A stretch of DNA of 64,000 nucleotides from Paraflavitalea devenefica (lineage in GTDB: Bacteria; Bacteroidota; Bacteroidia; Chitinophagales; Chitinophagaceae): NCBI RefSeq assembly GCF_011759375.1, contig NZ_JAARML010000007.1, positions 124,001 to 188,000 of the forward strand, written 5' to 3'. The translations under genes and the position numbers were made by a program. The notes beneath the pieces are model-generated. The model was not told where the DNA came from and ran no database searches. It saw only the letters and a program-made list of their open reading frames with translations. Shown piece after piece: positions 45,401-54,317 of this stretch. The stretch's first letter is position 1, and each line of letters begins with the position of its first letter.

Positions 45401-46485
45401 TCCACGATGGCGCTAACCACATTGTTGCTCAACCGGGATTGCCGGGAGCTGTTGTTGTACACCGTAACACCGGCGCCAAAAGCAGCATAGCAATTAACGC
45501 CGCCAAAGAAAGTGCCTACCCAGATATTGCCGATGTTGTCTTTGTACAGGCTGTGCACTGAGTTCTGGCTTAAACTGTTTTTATTCCATGGATCATTTAC
45601 AAAAGAAGTAAAGCTGCCCGTGCAGGGGTCCAGGATAGACAGTCCCTCCTGGGTCCCTATCCAGATACGCTCCTGCGCATCGGAGAGTAGTTTCCTTACA
45701 TGGTTGTTGACGAGCCCGCCGGATGCCTGTGTGTAATGAACAAAGCTGTTCTGCCGGGCATCATACCTGTTCAATCCACCATTGAGGGTAGCCATCCATA
45801 AGTAGCCCTGCTTATCTTCAATGATGCTGGTGACCTGGTTATCGCTGATGCTGGCGCTATTGGCAGGATCATGTCGCAGCGCGGTGGCTTCAAAACCACC
45901 GGGCGTGGTGGTGATCTTCACCAGGCCATCATAAGTACCGGCCCAGATGATACCGCTGCGGTCTTCATAAACACAAAGCACGCCCCTTGACGGGAAGTTT
46001 TTACGGCCGGCAAAAGAATGGAAAGCAGGCTTCTCCCCGCCGGTAAGCAGGAACAAGTTTTTCGGAGTACCTACCCACAAACGTTTTTGGGAATCTTCAT
46101 AAATGCAGGTAATGGCGCTATGTTCGGCACCGGGCACCGTGACCCGCTCAAACCTGTCTGCTGTTGCCTGGTACCTGTGCAGGCCATCCCGGGTACCTAC
46201 CCAGAGGGTTTGCCGGCTATCGCAGAAGAGGGACAGGATATAATTATTGTTCAGGCTGGTGGAATCGCCGGGCCTGTTTTTGTATACCGTTATTTTCCGG
46301 GAGTCGTATTTGTTCAATCCATTCCTGGTGCCCAACCACATAAATCCCCGGCTGTCCTGCGCCACGCATAAAACGGAGTTTTGCGACAAGCCTTTTTCCA
46401 CATCGAGGCGATCGAACCAGAGCGGTTGCGTCCAACCCATGACCCGGGCAGCAAAAAGCAATACTAAAAGCAGGAACCATTTCAT
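42421..46485 (-). CDS. hybrid two-component system sensor/regulator (HTCS)
   Basis: This 1354-residue protein has, in order: a signal peptide; about fourteen two-component propeller repeats (WLGTRNGLNKYD, WVGTRDGLHRY, WAGTYDGLVK and others) ending near 690; a Y_Y_Y domain; a membrane helix near 778-800; a histidine kinase with H830 (SHEIRTHLSLI) and an HATPase region; a receiver with D1138 (IISDVMMPEMDG); and a C-terminal AraC-type helix-turn-helix. This is the classical layout of regulators that sense oligosaccharides in the periplasm and switch on a polysaccharide locus. The PUL starts 2 kb away, with a Fic gene between. Confidence 0.95.
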   Translation of the reverse strand: MKWFLLLVLLFAARVMGWTQPLWFDRLDVEKGLSQNSVLCVAQDSRGFMWLGTRNGLNKYDSRKITVYKNRPGDSTSLNNNYILSLFCDSRQTLWVGTRDGLHRYQATADRFERVTVPGAEHSAITCIYEDSQKRLWVGTPKNLFLLTGGEKPAFHSFAGRKNFPSRGVLCVYEDRSGIIWAGTYDGLVKITTTPGGFEATALRHDPANSASISDNQVTSIIEDKQGYLWMATLNGGLNRYDARQNSFVHYTQASGGLVNNHVRKLLSDAQERIWIGTQEGLSILDPCTGSFTSFVNDPWNKNSLSQNSVHSLYKDNIGNIWVGTFFGGVNCYAAFGAGVTVYNNSSRQSRLSNNVVSAIVEDDKNNLWIGTEGGGLNYMNRSTGEVEYYQHKANDAGSIGSNLVKTVYKDRPGNIWVGTHGGGLNLFDPSTRRFKRYLYKENDPVSLGAEIPCLLEDSQGIFWIGTETAGLKLFRKQGTLLSPYPEGEAIRTAIGNKAILALLETNNHTVWVGTTTGLYAITGNQVKLVQEKAGSYPCYVNSLLEDAQGNIWAGTYYSGLIVYNRAGNKIAAYTQQEGLPDNNVLGLLQDDNPKDIWAGTANGLARLRPGDGRINTYTEADGLAGNVFNNNACYKSNSGELFLGGYKGVSAFYPDKITENTVVPRVFITDLKLFGRPVTINGPDHILTKDISFTQDIQLSHHQNVLTLDFAILNYIKPEKNSYAYKLESFDKDWNYTPLATAAYANLPPGAYTFAVKGANNDGVWSAPATLKITVLPPFWKTWWAYSIYGLLFITLAFFIVRFFFLRALLRRNQELTRLKLDFFTNISHEIRTHLSLITGPAEKLINTGSNDPYERQLLRTIKTNSESLLQLVSELMDFRKAETGHLPLQVHHWNIVPFAASIFDAFHDQSVSRNIRAGFISSSPDIELWFDKEQLAKVLFNLLSNAFKFTPAGGYISMGIEEKDTTVIIRVTDNGPGIAKENIARLFDNYFQGDHFSKQNTGYGIGLALSKSIVEIHKGTLGVTSEEAADGQYTTCFTISLLKGKAHFPEAQMAHLSPPLTVQETAMAQAGQPAPASLKSTDEEARNTILLVEDNAGIRTFIKNALQQQYHILESANGLEGVGLATEAMPDLIISDVMMPEMDGLAFCDKIKNDIRTSHIPVILLTAKTEVSHQVSGLQTGAEVYLTKPFSIQVLELQIRNLLASRERLWKQFQQQLQAAPVSAATENSPAAAPDNSTALPAALHPLDEAFLQNITQIVEDNIENPEFTIAVLAKKAAMSQPVLFKKIKAITGMSTNDFVKSFRLKKAIALLQENRYTVYEIAYMVGYENSKYFSREFKKQFGQSPSKFAGS

Positions 46486-46576
46486 AGAGTGAACAAAACG
46501 CTTGTGGGTGATAAAACTAACTTTTTCTTTTTATAAACGGTTAAGAAGGCAATTAGGCATCCTGCTTTTATACACA

Positions 46577-46648
46577 ATTTACTAATCTTAATACAACATA
46601 ATTTACTAATTTGCATGCAACACGATTTACTAATTTCAGCATTATACA
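46577..46648 (+). promoter_or_regulatory. three 24-bp direct repeats abutting the Fic fusion start codon
   Basis: Three contiguous 24-bp units start at 46577, 46601 and 46625, and the third ends one base before the ATG at 46649. Each begins with the exact core ATTTACTAAT; the spacers differ. The repeats could bind a winged-helix protein such as the N-terminal domain of the gene itself, or drive the expression of the divergent HTCS gene. Confidence 0.65.
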
Positions 46649-48196
46649 ATGGCAACACCTGCAGAAAAATTAGCAACTTCCTTAGACGCCCTCAAACAAC
46701 TCCAGGAAAAAGGGATAGTAGCTATTAAAACTGATGCCTTATCCAGGATAAACAGGGAACGGCTCCTGGATAACGGATTTATAAGAGAAGTCTACAAAGG
46801 ATGGTACATGGTCACCCCTCCCACAGAAGCGAAGGGAGACAGCACTTCATGGTACAGCTCTTATTGGAGTTTTTGCGCTCAACTGCTGGCAAATATGTAC
46901 GGTCAAAACTGGTGCATATCGGCAGAACAATCATTGTCGCTTCATGCCGGCAACTGGACTGTACCACAGCAACTGATTATAAAATCGCCTCAGGCAAGTA
47001 ATAATAAAATCGATCTACCTTTTGGCACTTCCTTGTTCCATATAAAATCACAGCTTCCGGCAAAAACTGAGATCATAGACAAAGAAGGGATCCGCATGCT
47101 TTCATTAACAGCAGCTCTAGTGCAGGTTTCGCCTAACACTTATACTCAAAATCCCACTGATGCACGAACTGCCCTTACCATGACAAAAGATGCATCACCC
47201 ATTTTGGCTTTATTATTAGAAGGCGGTCAAAGTGTCGTTGCAGGCCGCCTCGCAGGTGCGTTTCGTAACGTTAATCAGGATATTATTGCCGATACAATTG
47301 TAAAAACAATGGAAAAAGCAGGATATAATGTGAGGGAATCAGACCCGTTTGAAAACAGGATAATTGTTCCACTGTCTAACCGTGCGTCATCTCCTTACGG
47401 AAACCGCATCAGGTTAATATGGCACCATATGCGGGATATAATTATTACACATTTTCCTAAAGAGCCAGGTATTCCGAAAGACAAGAAGAAGTACATGAAG
47501 ATGGTTGAAAAGATATATGTGACAGATGCTTACCACTCATTATCTATTGAAAAATATAAAGTAACCCCTGAATTAATAGAGCGGGTACGCAAGGGCATAT
47601 GGAATCTGCAGGGTAATGAAGAAGACCGAAAACAGCGGGACGCTATGGCTGCAAAAGGGTATTGGGAAGCGTTCCAGGCAGTAGAACGAAGCATTACCCG
47701 TGTGCTTGCAGGAGAAAATCCGGGTGAAGTGGTGGATATCGATCATGCAGAATGGTATCGTGAATTATTTGCTCCGAGCGTAAGTGCTGGCTTACTTAAA
47801 CCAGCAGATCTGGCCGGGTATAGAAATCACCAGGTTTATATCAGTCAATCCAAACATGTCCCATTAAACAAAGAAGCAGTCCGGGATGCTATGCCCGTTT
47901 TTTTTAAATTACTTCAGCAAGAGCAGGAGGCATCTGTGAGGGCAGTATTAGGGCATTTTATTTTTGTTTTTATACATCCGTATATGGATGGCAATGGAAG
48001 AATGGGACGGTTTTTAATGAATGTAATGCTTGCATCGGGGGGCTATCCCTGGACGGTTATCCCGGTACAGGAAAGAACAACTTATATGCAGGCTCTTGAA
48101 AAAGCAAGCGTGGACCAGGATATTGAACCATTTGCAAAATTCCTGGGTAATCTGGTACAAAAATCCCTGAAAGGGACGCCCGTTGCAAAAGTATAG
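46649..48196 (+). CDS. AbiEi-like winged-helix/Fic fusion protein
   Basis: This 515-residue protein has an N-terminal winged-helix pattern (LKQLQEKGIVAIKTDALSRI, RLLDNGFIREVYKGWYMV), as in AbiEi-type antitoxins. A middle region of about 180 residues follows (the AbiEi C-terminal-like part). The Fic domain has H443-P-Y-M-D-G-N-G-R-M-G-R454. Before it is an inhibitory-like S297-L-S-I-E301-K, where the usual Gly/Asn is Lys. A Fic toxin fused to an AbiEi-like regulator suggests self-repression and growth control. The three 24-bp repeats just before the start would be its binding sites. Confidence 0.75.
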   Translation: MATPAEKLATSLDALKQLQEKGIVAIKTDALSRINRERLLDNGFIREVYKGWYMVTPPTEAKGDSTSWYSSYWSFCAQLLANMYGQNWCISAEQSLSLHAGNWTVPQQLIIKSPQASNNKIDLPFGTSLFHIKSQLPAKTEIIDKEGIRMLSLTAALVQVSPNTYTQNPTDARTALTMTKDASPILALLLEGGQSVVAGRLAGAFRNVNQDIIADTIVKTMEKAGYNVRESDPFENRIIVPLSNRASSPYGNRIRLIWHHMRDIIITHFPKEPGIPKDKKKYMKMVEKIYVTDAYHSLSIEKYKVTPELIERVRKGIWNLQGNEEDRKQRDAMAAKGYWEAFQAVERSITRVLAGENPGEVVDIDHAEWYRELFAPSVSAGLLKPADLAGYRNHQVYISQSKHVPLNKEAVRDAMPVFFKLLQQEQEASVRAVLGHFIFVFIHPYMDGNGRMGRFLMNVMLASGGYPWTVIPVQERTTYMQALEKASVDQDIEPFAKFLGNLVQKSLKGTPVAKV

Positions 48197-48496
48197 TATG
48201 TGAAGAGTACTACCGTTTTGTGCTTTGTATAGTTTTTTCAGTACAAAACAGGCTCCGGCAAATCTGGCCTATTCACAGGCTTCAATGATCTTAGCAATTC
48301 CCCCTGGCAACAATTTATATGTCTTGCGAAAGGGCCGGACTGAAAGTTTAAAAGCCGTAGGAAAAGCTCCCTCAGCGGGATTCATAGGGTACTTTTTAAA
48401 AAAGTGCCCTATTTTTTCGATTTATTCACCCTTGGGCTACGGAAAAATCCCTGAATTTCATCGCTGCTATTTTATATATACTTAATCTGACTATTT
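48197..48496. other. 300-base intergenic region upstream of the PUL
   Basis: No convincing gene is seen; an 86-codon frame (48225-48485) runs through the terminator and has no family pattern. The hairpin at 48386-48417 is the main feature. The susC promoter should lie in the last 80 bases (TTTATATATACTTAATC), but no TAnnTTTG was found. Confidence 0.5.
48386..48417 (+). terminator. rho-independent terminator upstream of susC
   Basis: A 12-bp stem (AGGGTACTTTTT with AAAAAGTGCCCT, one G-T pair) is followed by ATTTTTTCG. It lies 190 bases after the Fic fusion stop and 80 bases before the SusC start; it may end the Fic transcript or act as an attenuator for the PUL. Confidence 0.7.
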
Positions 48497-51400
48497 ATGC
48501 GATTGCCTGTTTGCCATTGGCTTTACTGCCGTGCCTTACTAAAGGTTTCCTACCCCCTGTTATTGGTCTCCCTGTTTTTTGTTCCCTGTATAGTATTTGC
48601 CCAAAGCCCGGTCAGCGGCCTCGTAAAGGATACCGCGGGGAAGGCGCTGTCCGGCATTTCCGTAACTATTAAAGGAAAGAAGGTGGCCACCCAAACCGAT
48701 TCGGCCGGTCATTTTAAACTGGCCGCCGTTACCGGCGACCTGCTGGTTTTTTCTGCTGCCAATTTTGAAGAAGCGGAGATAAAAGTAGGCGACCAGTCCG
48801 AATACCGGGTTACGCTCCGGTTAAAGGTAAAAGACCTGGACGATGTGATCGTGATCGGTTACGGTACTACTACTAAAGGAGATGTGACGGGCTCGGTGTC
48901 GAAGGCGCCAACGGCCAGTATGCAAAAAGCGCCGGTCCGCTCTTTTGATGAAGCCCTGGCGGGCCGGGTGGCCGGTGTGTCGGTCGCTTCTGTTGACGGG
49001 CAGCCCGGTTCTGCCGTGAATATTGTGATCAGGGGGAATAATTCCATTACACAGGACAACTCGCCCCTGTACGTGGTAGACGGATTTCCCATTGAATCGC
49101 CCAATAACAATGTGATCAATCCCCAGGATATTGAATCGATGGATGTACTGAAGGACGCTTCGGCCACGGCTATTTATGGCGCCCGGGGCGCCAACGGCGT
49201 TATTATTATTACCACCAAGAAGGGAAAAACAGGTCCGCCTGCTGTTGCTTTCAATGCTTCGTACGGTATCCAGAAAACGATTAACACGATGGACGTGATG
49301 AGTCCTTACGAGTTTGTCAAATACCAGTTGGAAAAAGATTATGGGGAAGCTGCCAAGACTTACCTCACCGACGGAAAAACATTGGAATCGTACCGGGATG
49401 TACCCGAAATAGACTGGCAATCCAGGATGTTCAGGACCGCTCCCATGAAGAATTATGGCTTATCGATAACCGGCGGGAATAACTATACCAAATATTACCT
49501 GTCGGGAAATATATTCGACCAGGAGGGTGTTATCATCAATTCCGGGTATAAGCGTTACCAGGGTACTATATCCCTCGACCAGGTATTGAGCCCTAAAGTG
49601 AAAGCAGGCGTGTATGTTAACTACAGTTACCTGGATCAGTCGGGCCTCCAACCCTCCGGTGTTTCCAACCAGAATTCCACCACAGGCACCCTCTTCAGCG
49701 TATGGGGTTACCGGAACTTTGCGATCAGCGGGGTGCCCAACCTGGAAGACATCTTATTCGATCCCGGCGTTGACCCCGCTGTCGATGCACGGATCAACCC
49801 CGTGCTGAACCAGGAGCATGCTTTGCGGGAAAACCTTTCGACCAATACGATCGTTAACGGTTATACAGAGTTTACCCTCCTGCCCGATCTGAAGTTGAAA
49901 GTAACAGCCGGCATTACGAATAACCTTACACAAATGAACCAGTTCAATGACACGTTCACGGTGTATGGTAATAAAAATTCACGACTGGGTGCTACCAAAG
50001 GCATCAATGGCTCGGTGATCTTTTGGAAGAATACGACCTGGATGAATGAGAATACGCTGAGCTATTATAAGAAGATCGGCAGCAACCACAACCTCACCTT
50101 CGTGGCAGGCTATTCCCAAACCGGCAACAAGACTTCCCGGTATGGCGCCAGCGCCACCAACCTGCCCAATGCAGACCTGGGCCTTAGCGGACTGAACGAA
50201 GGCACGCCGGAAACCGTTACCGCCATTACTTCTTCCTGGGGACTGGTTTCTTTTTTGGGCAGGGTGGATTATAAGTATAAGTCTACTTACCTGCTGACCC
50301 TTTCTTACCGGGCGGATGGTTCCTCCAAGTTTACGCCCAACAACCGCTGGGGTTATTTCCCTTCCGGGGCACTGGCCTGGCGGTTTAAGCAGGAAAAGTT
50401 CATGCAACGGTACCGCTTTTTGTCGGATGGGAAGCTGCGGGTTAGTTATGGTGTGACCGGCAATAACCGGATCGGGGATTTTGCCTACCTGTCGTCTATT
50501 GCTGTCGCTACTAATTCGCAGGGATATACTTTTGGCAATGTTACCTCGCCCGGCGCTTTTGCTTCCAATTTCGGCAACGGGGGATTGAAGTGGGAAACCA
50601 CATCACAACTGAACCTGGGTACCGACCTGAGTTTTCTGAACAACCGCATTAACCTGACAGCCGAGGTATACCGCAAAAAAACTACCGACCTGCTGCTGTA
50701 TGCCAACCTGCCGCTTTCACTGGGCTATGCAGCAGCCCTTCGCAATATCGGCAGTGTAGAGAACAAAGGACTGGAACTTTCATTGAATACGGTAAATGTG
50801 ACCAGTAAAGACTTCACCTGGAAAAGCAACTTCAATATTTCCTTTAACAAAAGCAAAATACTGGCGCTTACCGAAAACCAATCGTCCGTTACTTCCACGG
50901 CTCCCTTCGATTTTTACTTCTCTACTATACCTTCCTATATTTCTAAAGTGGGCAATCAACTGGGTATGATGTATGGATATATCTGGGAGGGTGTATACCA
51001 ATACAGTGATTTTGACAAATCAACGACCGGCAATTATGTATTGAAAGACAATGTGCCTTCCAACGGTAATTTAAGAAGTGCCATACAACCGGGCGATATT
51101 AAGTTCCGGGATATTAACGGCGATCTTACTATTGACGCCAGCGATTATACGGTCATCGGCCGGGGATTGCCTGTTCACACCGGTGGTTTCAATAATGATT
51201 TCACCTATAAGTCTTTTGACCTGAATGTATTTTTTCAATGGTCTTATGGCAATGATATTATCAATGCCAACCGCTATATATTGGAAGGCAATCTTTTCGG
51301 CCGCACCAACCTCAACCAGTTTGCCAGTTATACCAACCGGTGGTCGCCGGAGAATACCAGTTCCACCCTGTACCGCACAGGCGGCGGCGGCCCTACTACG

Positions 51401-51676
51401 CCTACCGGCGCCAATTCGAGGGTGATAGAAGATGGCTCCTACCTACGGCTTAAAACGGTATCCCTTGGTTATAGCCTGCCACAAAGGCTGCTGAACAGGG
51501 CAAAGGTGAAGTCATGCCGCTTGTATGTTTCGGCGCAGAACCTGCTCACCTGGACAAGTTATTCCGGCATGGATCCCGAGGTGAGCGTATTCAATTCTGT
51601 GCTGACACCCGGCTTCGATTATTCTGCTTATCCGCGTCCCCGCGTGGTGACTTTCGGGGTGAATGTGAATTTATAA
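48497..51676 (+). CDS. susC: SusC/RagA TonB-dependent outer membrane transporter
   Basis: This 1059-residue protein has a signal peptide (ending FVPCIVFAQ), a carboxypeptidase-D-like domain (PVSGLVKDTAGKALSGISV), a plug domain with DDVIVIGYGTT and KDASATAIYGARGANGVIIITTKKGK, and a long beta barrel ending VVTFGVNVNL. These are the marks of SusC-type importers that take up oligosaccharides with the SusD lipoprotein and TonB energy. The SusD gene follows after 30 bases. It is the first gene of the PUL. Confidence 0.97.
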   Translation: MRLPVCHWLYCRALLKVSYPLLLVSLFFVPCIVFAQSPVSGLVKDTAGKALSGISVTIKGKKVATQTDSAGHFKLAAVTGDLLVFSAANFEEAEIKVGDQSEYRVTLRLKVKDLDDVIVIGYGTTTKGDVTGSVSKAPTASMQKAPVRSFDEALAGRVAGVSVASVDGQPGSAVNIVIRGNNSITQDNSPLYVVDGFPIESPNNNVINPQDIESMDVLKDASATAIYGARGANGVIIITTKKGKTGPPAVAFNASYGIQKTINTMDVMSPYEFVKYQLEKDYGEAAKTYLTDGKTLESYRDVPEIDWQSRMFRTAPMKNYGLSITGGNNYTKYYLSGNIFDQEGVIINSGYKRYQGTISLDQVLSPKVKAGVYVNYSYLDQSGLQPSGVSNQNSTTGTLFSVWGYRNFAISGVPNLEDILFDPGVDPAVDARINPVLNQEHALRENLSTNTIVNGYTEFTLLPDLKLKVTAGITNNLTQMNQFNDTFTVYGNKNSRLGATKGINGSVIFWKNTTWMNENTLSYYKKIGSNHNLTFVAGYSQTGNKTSRYGASATNLPNADLGLSGLNEGTPETVTAITSSWGLVSFLGRVDYKYKSTYLLTLSYRADGSSKFTPNNRWGYFPSGALAWRFKQEKFMQRYRFLSDGKLRVSYGVTGNNRIGDFAYLSSIAVATNSQGYTFGNVTSPGAFASNFGNGGLKWETTSQLNLGTDLSFLNNRINLTAEVYRKKTTDLLLYANLPLSLGYAAALRNIGSVENKGLELSLNTVNVTSKDFTWKSNFNISFNKSKILALTENQSSVTSTAPFDFYFSTIPSYISKVGNQLGMMYGYIWEGVYQYSDFDKSTTGNYVLKDNVPSNGNLRSAIQPGDIKFRDINGDLTIDASDYTVIGRGLPVHTGGFNNDFTYKSFDLNVFFQWSYGNDIINANRYILEGNLFGRTNLNQFASYTNRWSPENTSSTLYRTGGGGPTTPTGANSRVIEDGSYLRLKTVSLGYSLPQRLLNRAKVKSCRLYVSAQNLLTWTSYSGMDPEVSVFNSVLTPGFDYSAYPRPRVVTFGVNVNL

Positions 51677-51706
51677 ACTTACTCAACTACGATTAAATAG
51701 ATTGAT

Positions 51707-53317
51707 ATGAAACGGTTCCTGCTGATGCCATTGTTTGTCCTCTTTGCTTTATCCTGCAATAAAGTATTGGATAAAAAGCCAACCGATTTTGTAGAGCCAG
51801 GCAATTACTATAACAGTGAAAACGACCTGAACCTCGCACTTACCGCTGTATACGACCTGCTGGGCAATGAATACCTGTACACCAGTTCACTCTGGTTCCA
51901 GTTGGGTATTTGCACCGATGAGGCCTTCTATGCTTACAGTTCCAATTCCTATTCGGCCCCTATGTTTTACCAGTATGATTACACCAATGTATACATAACG
52001 GGCTTGTGGCAGCAATGCTATATAGGCATTGAAAGGGCCAACCTGCTCATAGCGAACATCAACAGGCCTGCGATGGATGAAACCAGGCGGCAGGTAATGC
52101 TTGGGCAGGCCCTCTTCCTCAGGGCTTTTTATCATTTCCTGCTGGTGAGCAATTACGGCGATGTGCCTTTGAAGTTAACGCCCAGTACCGATGTGAATTC
52201 CGTACGGGTGCCCCGCACACCGGCTAAGGAAGTGTATGAAAGGATCATTGCCGACATGAAAGAAGCGGAGGCGAAAGTAAATACAGCCAGTGTTATTGGC
52301 AATTCCAGCCGTATTTCAAAAACTACCATCCAGGGAATACTGGCCCGGGTATGCCTGTACATGGCGGGTTATCCGCTGCAGGACCAATCAAAATATGCAG
52401 ACGCATTGTATTGGGCCAAACAGGTAACGGCCAGTAATGAACACGCCTTGCGCACCACGTACAACGCAGCCATTACCAATTCGGCTTACAGCCAGATCTT
52501 CATCAATCAATCACAGGATATTTATGACGTGAAGGAATGTATGTGGGAAGCGGATTTTAACACCAATAACAATAATACCGCTTATTGGGAAATGGGCAAG
52601 CTGGGCACGATGAACCTGGGATGCAATAACCTGGATACGGGTTTTGCCGGCTCCAATATCAAGACCTCCATTAAACTTTATAACCTGTATGGCAGTGGTG
52701 ATTACCGCCGTGATTGGGTGATAGCGCCTTTCTATTTTGTAAGCACCACTACTACCGCTTCGAGGACCTATTACACAGCCAGCAATATCATTGGCCGTGA
52801 TGCCGGCAAATGGAGAAGGTATTATGAACCACTTTCACCTGCCAAACAGCAATATGTGAACGGCACCAACTTTCCGATACTCCGTTATGCCGATGTGCTG
52901 CTGATGCTGGCAGAAGCAGAAAATGAGGTCAATGGCCCAACAGATATTGCCTATGACGCCATTAACCAGGTGAGAAGAAGGGCTTATGGATTACCGCTGG
53001 ATGCCCCCAGCCTGGTGGCCGACCTGCCTGCAGGTTTCGCGAAAGAGCAATTGAAGCAGGCCATTATGGATGAGCGTGCAAGAGAACTGTGCTTTGAAGG
53101 TTTACGCAAGGCAGACCTGATCAGGTGGGGCGTTTTCACATCAGTTATGAATGCAATGACAACAGAGATCAATGCTTCCAATGCCAGTACTACCAATAAA
53201 TCGCGGTGGACGCTCGGGTATACCACAGCCGCGTCTTCTCCGAGGTACCTGCTGCTGCCGATCCCTTCACTGGAAATCAATATTAATAAAGCCATGACCC
53301 AAAACCCCGGTTGGTAA
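51707..53317 (+). CDS. susD: SusD/RagB family nutrient-binding lipoprotein
   Basis: This 536-residue lipoprotein starts MKRFLLMPLFVLFALSC, with the lipid on the Cys. It has the SusD TPR-like helices (LNLALTAVYDLLGNEYL, IGIERANLLIANI, GQALFLRAFYHFLLV, NGTNFPILRYADVLLMLAEAENEV) and the C-terminal LLLPIPSLEININKAMTQNPGW. It binds glycan at the cell surface and forms the lid of the SusC channel. It pairs with the SusC protein encoded before it. Confidence 0.97.
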   Translation: MKRFLLMPLFVLFALSCNKVLDKKPTDFVEPGNYYNSENDLNLALTAVYDLLGNEYLYTSSLWFQLGICTDEAFYAYSSNSYSAPMFYQYDYTNVYITGLWQQCYIGIERANLLIANINRPAMDETRRQVMLGQALFLRAFYHFLLVSNYGDVPLKLTPSTDVNSVRVPRTPAKEVYERIIADMKEAEAKVNTASVIGNSSRISKTTIQGILARVCLYMAGYPLQDQSKYADALYWAKQVTASNEHALRTTYNAAITNSAYSQIFINQSQDIYDVKECMWEADFNTNNNNTAYWEMGKLGTMNLGCNNLDTGFAGSNIKTSIKLYNLYGSGDYRRDWVIAPFYFVSTTTTASRTYYTASNIIGRDAGKWRRYYEPLSPAKQQYVNGTNFPILRYADVLLMLAEAENEVNGPTDIAYDAINQVRRRAYGLPLDAPSLVADLPAGFAKEQLKQAIMDERARELCFEGLRKADLIRWGVFTSVMNAMTTEINASNASTTNKSRWTLGYTTAASSPRYLLLPIPSLEININKAMTQNPGW

Positions 53318-53337
53318 GACCCCAAAAAAATAATCGT

Positions 53338-54288
53338 ATGATCAAGTATATTCTTTCTTTTATCGGGGCAGGCATCCTGTTGACCGCCTGCCAAAAAACA
53401 CTGAGCACGGGCGATGCCGGCTTTGATGTGACGGTTAACACCACCACCCTGCCCGTTGGCGATACGCTCCGGTTTGCCTTTACCGGCAGTCCCGATGTGA
53501 TCAGTTTTTATTCAGGCGAACCGGGAAAGCGGTATGAGTACAGGAACAGGACTTCTGCTGAAGGCGCCCCCACCCTGCGGTTCAGAACAACCAGGGCCAA
53601 TGGTTCACAGGCCAATTCGCTGGCCTTGCTGGTATCCAACGATTTTGCCGGTGTATTGGTGAAAGACACCGCCGCTACGATCAGCCAGATCAACAGCGCT
53701 ACCTGGACAGACATCAGCTCCAGGGCTTCTTTTTCTTCCGGTACGGTAACACCTTCCGGCACTATTGATCTTTCCGACTTCAGCGCGCAAAACAAACCGG
53801 TGTTTATTGCCTTTAAGTATGCCGGCTTTACAGGAACAGCGCAGAATAAATGGACAATAGATTCTTTTGCGGTGACGAATACACTGGCAGACGGAACAAA
53901 GTATGTGATTGCCAATATGAATGCTTACAACAGCGCTTATACCAATTACGGCGTAACAACTTACAGTCCGGGTTTCTTTGCGTGCAAGGTGAGCAATAAT
54001 TACAACTGGTCTATCGGCTCTACGTCGCTGGTGATTACCGGCGCTACTTCTGCCGGGGCAGCCACCTCCCCTGCCGAGGCATGGGTAATTACAGGGCCTA
54101 TTGACCTGAAGAAGGTAACACCTGATGCCGGTGTGTCCATCAAAACTGTTTCGCAAACAGCGGGCGACCTGCAGTATACGTATAAATATGCTGCGCCCGG
54201 TACTTACCAGGTTGTTTTCAGCGGCGGAAAGACAAGTGCCGGCGAGCGCCATTATACAACGAAATCTTTTTCCATTACTGTTCAATAG
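53338..54288 (+). CDS. DUF5017-type lipoprotein of the PUL
   Basis: The ATG at 53338 gives 316 residues, with a lipoprotein signal (MIKYILSFIGAGILLTACQK). The rest has the pattern of DUF5017 domains found with SusC/SusD pairs: TLRFAFTGSPDVISFYSGEPGKRYEYRNR, then a jelly-roll-like central domain (IFIAFKYAGFTGTAQNKW type strands). Such SusE/SusF-position lipoproteins usually bind glycan. It is 20 bases after SusD. Confidence 0.8.
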   Translation: MIKYILSFIGAGILLTACQKTLSTGDAGFDVTVNTTTLPVGDTLRFAFTGSPDVISFYSGEPGKRYEYRNRTSAEGAPTLRFRTTRANGSQANSLALLVSNDFAGVLVKDTAATISQINSATWTDISSRASFSSGTVTPSGTIDLSDFSAQNKPVFIAFKYAGFTGTAQNKWTIDSFAVTNTLADGTKYVIANMNAYNSAYTNYGVTTYSPGFFACKVSNNYNWSIGSTSLVITGATSAGAATSPAEAWVITGPIDLKKVTPDAGVSIKTVSQTAGDLQYTYKYAAPGTYQVVFSGGKTSAGERHYTTKSFSITVQ

Positions 54289-54317
54289 AACAGGCATTCA
54301 GCTATAAAATTTATTTC

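Noticed and set aside
46577..46648. CRISPR-like array
   Set aside because: Only three units of 24 bp without true spacers, directly before a start codon; better explained as an operator.
48225..48485. 86-codon frame between the Fic fusion and susC
   Set aside because: It crosses a strong terminator hairpin and has no recognisable composition or domain.
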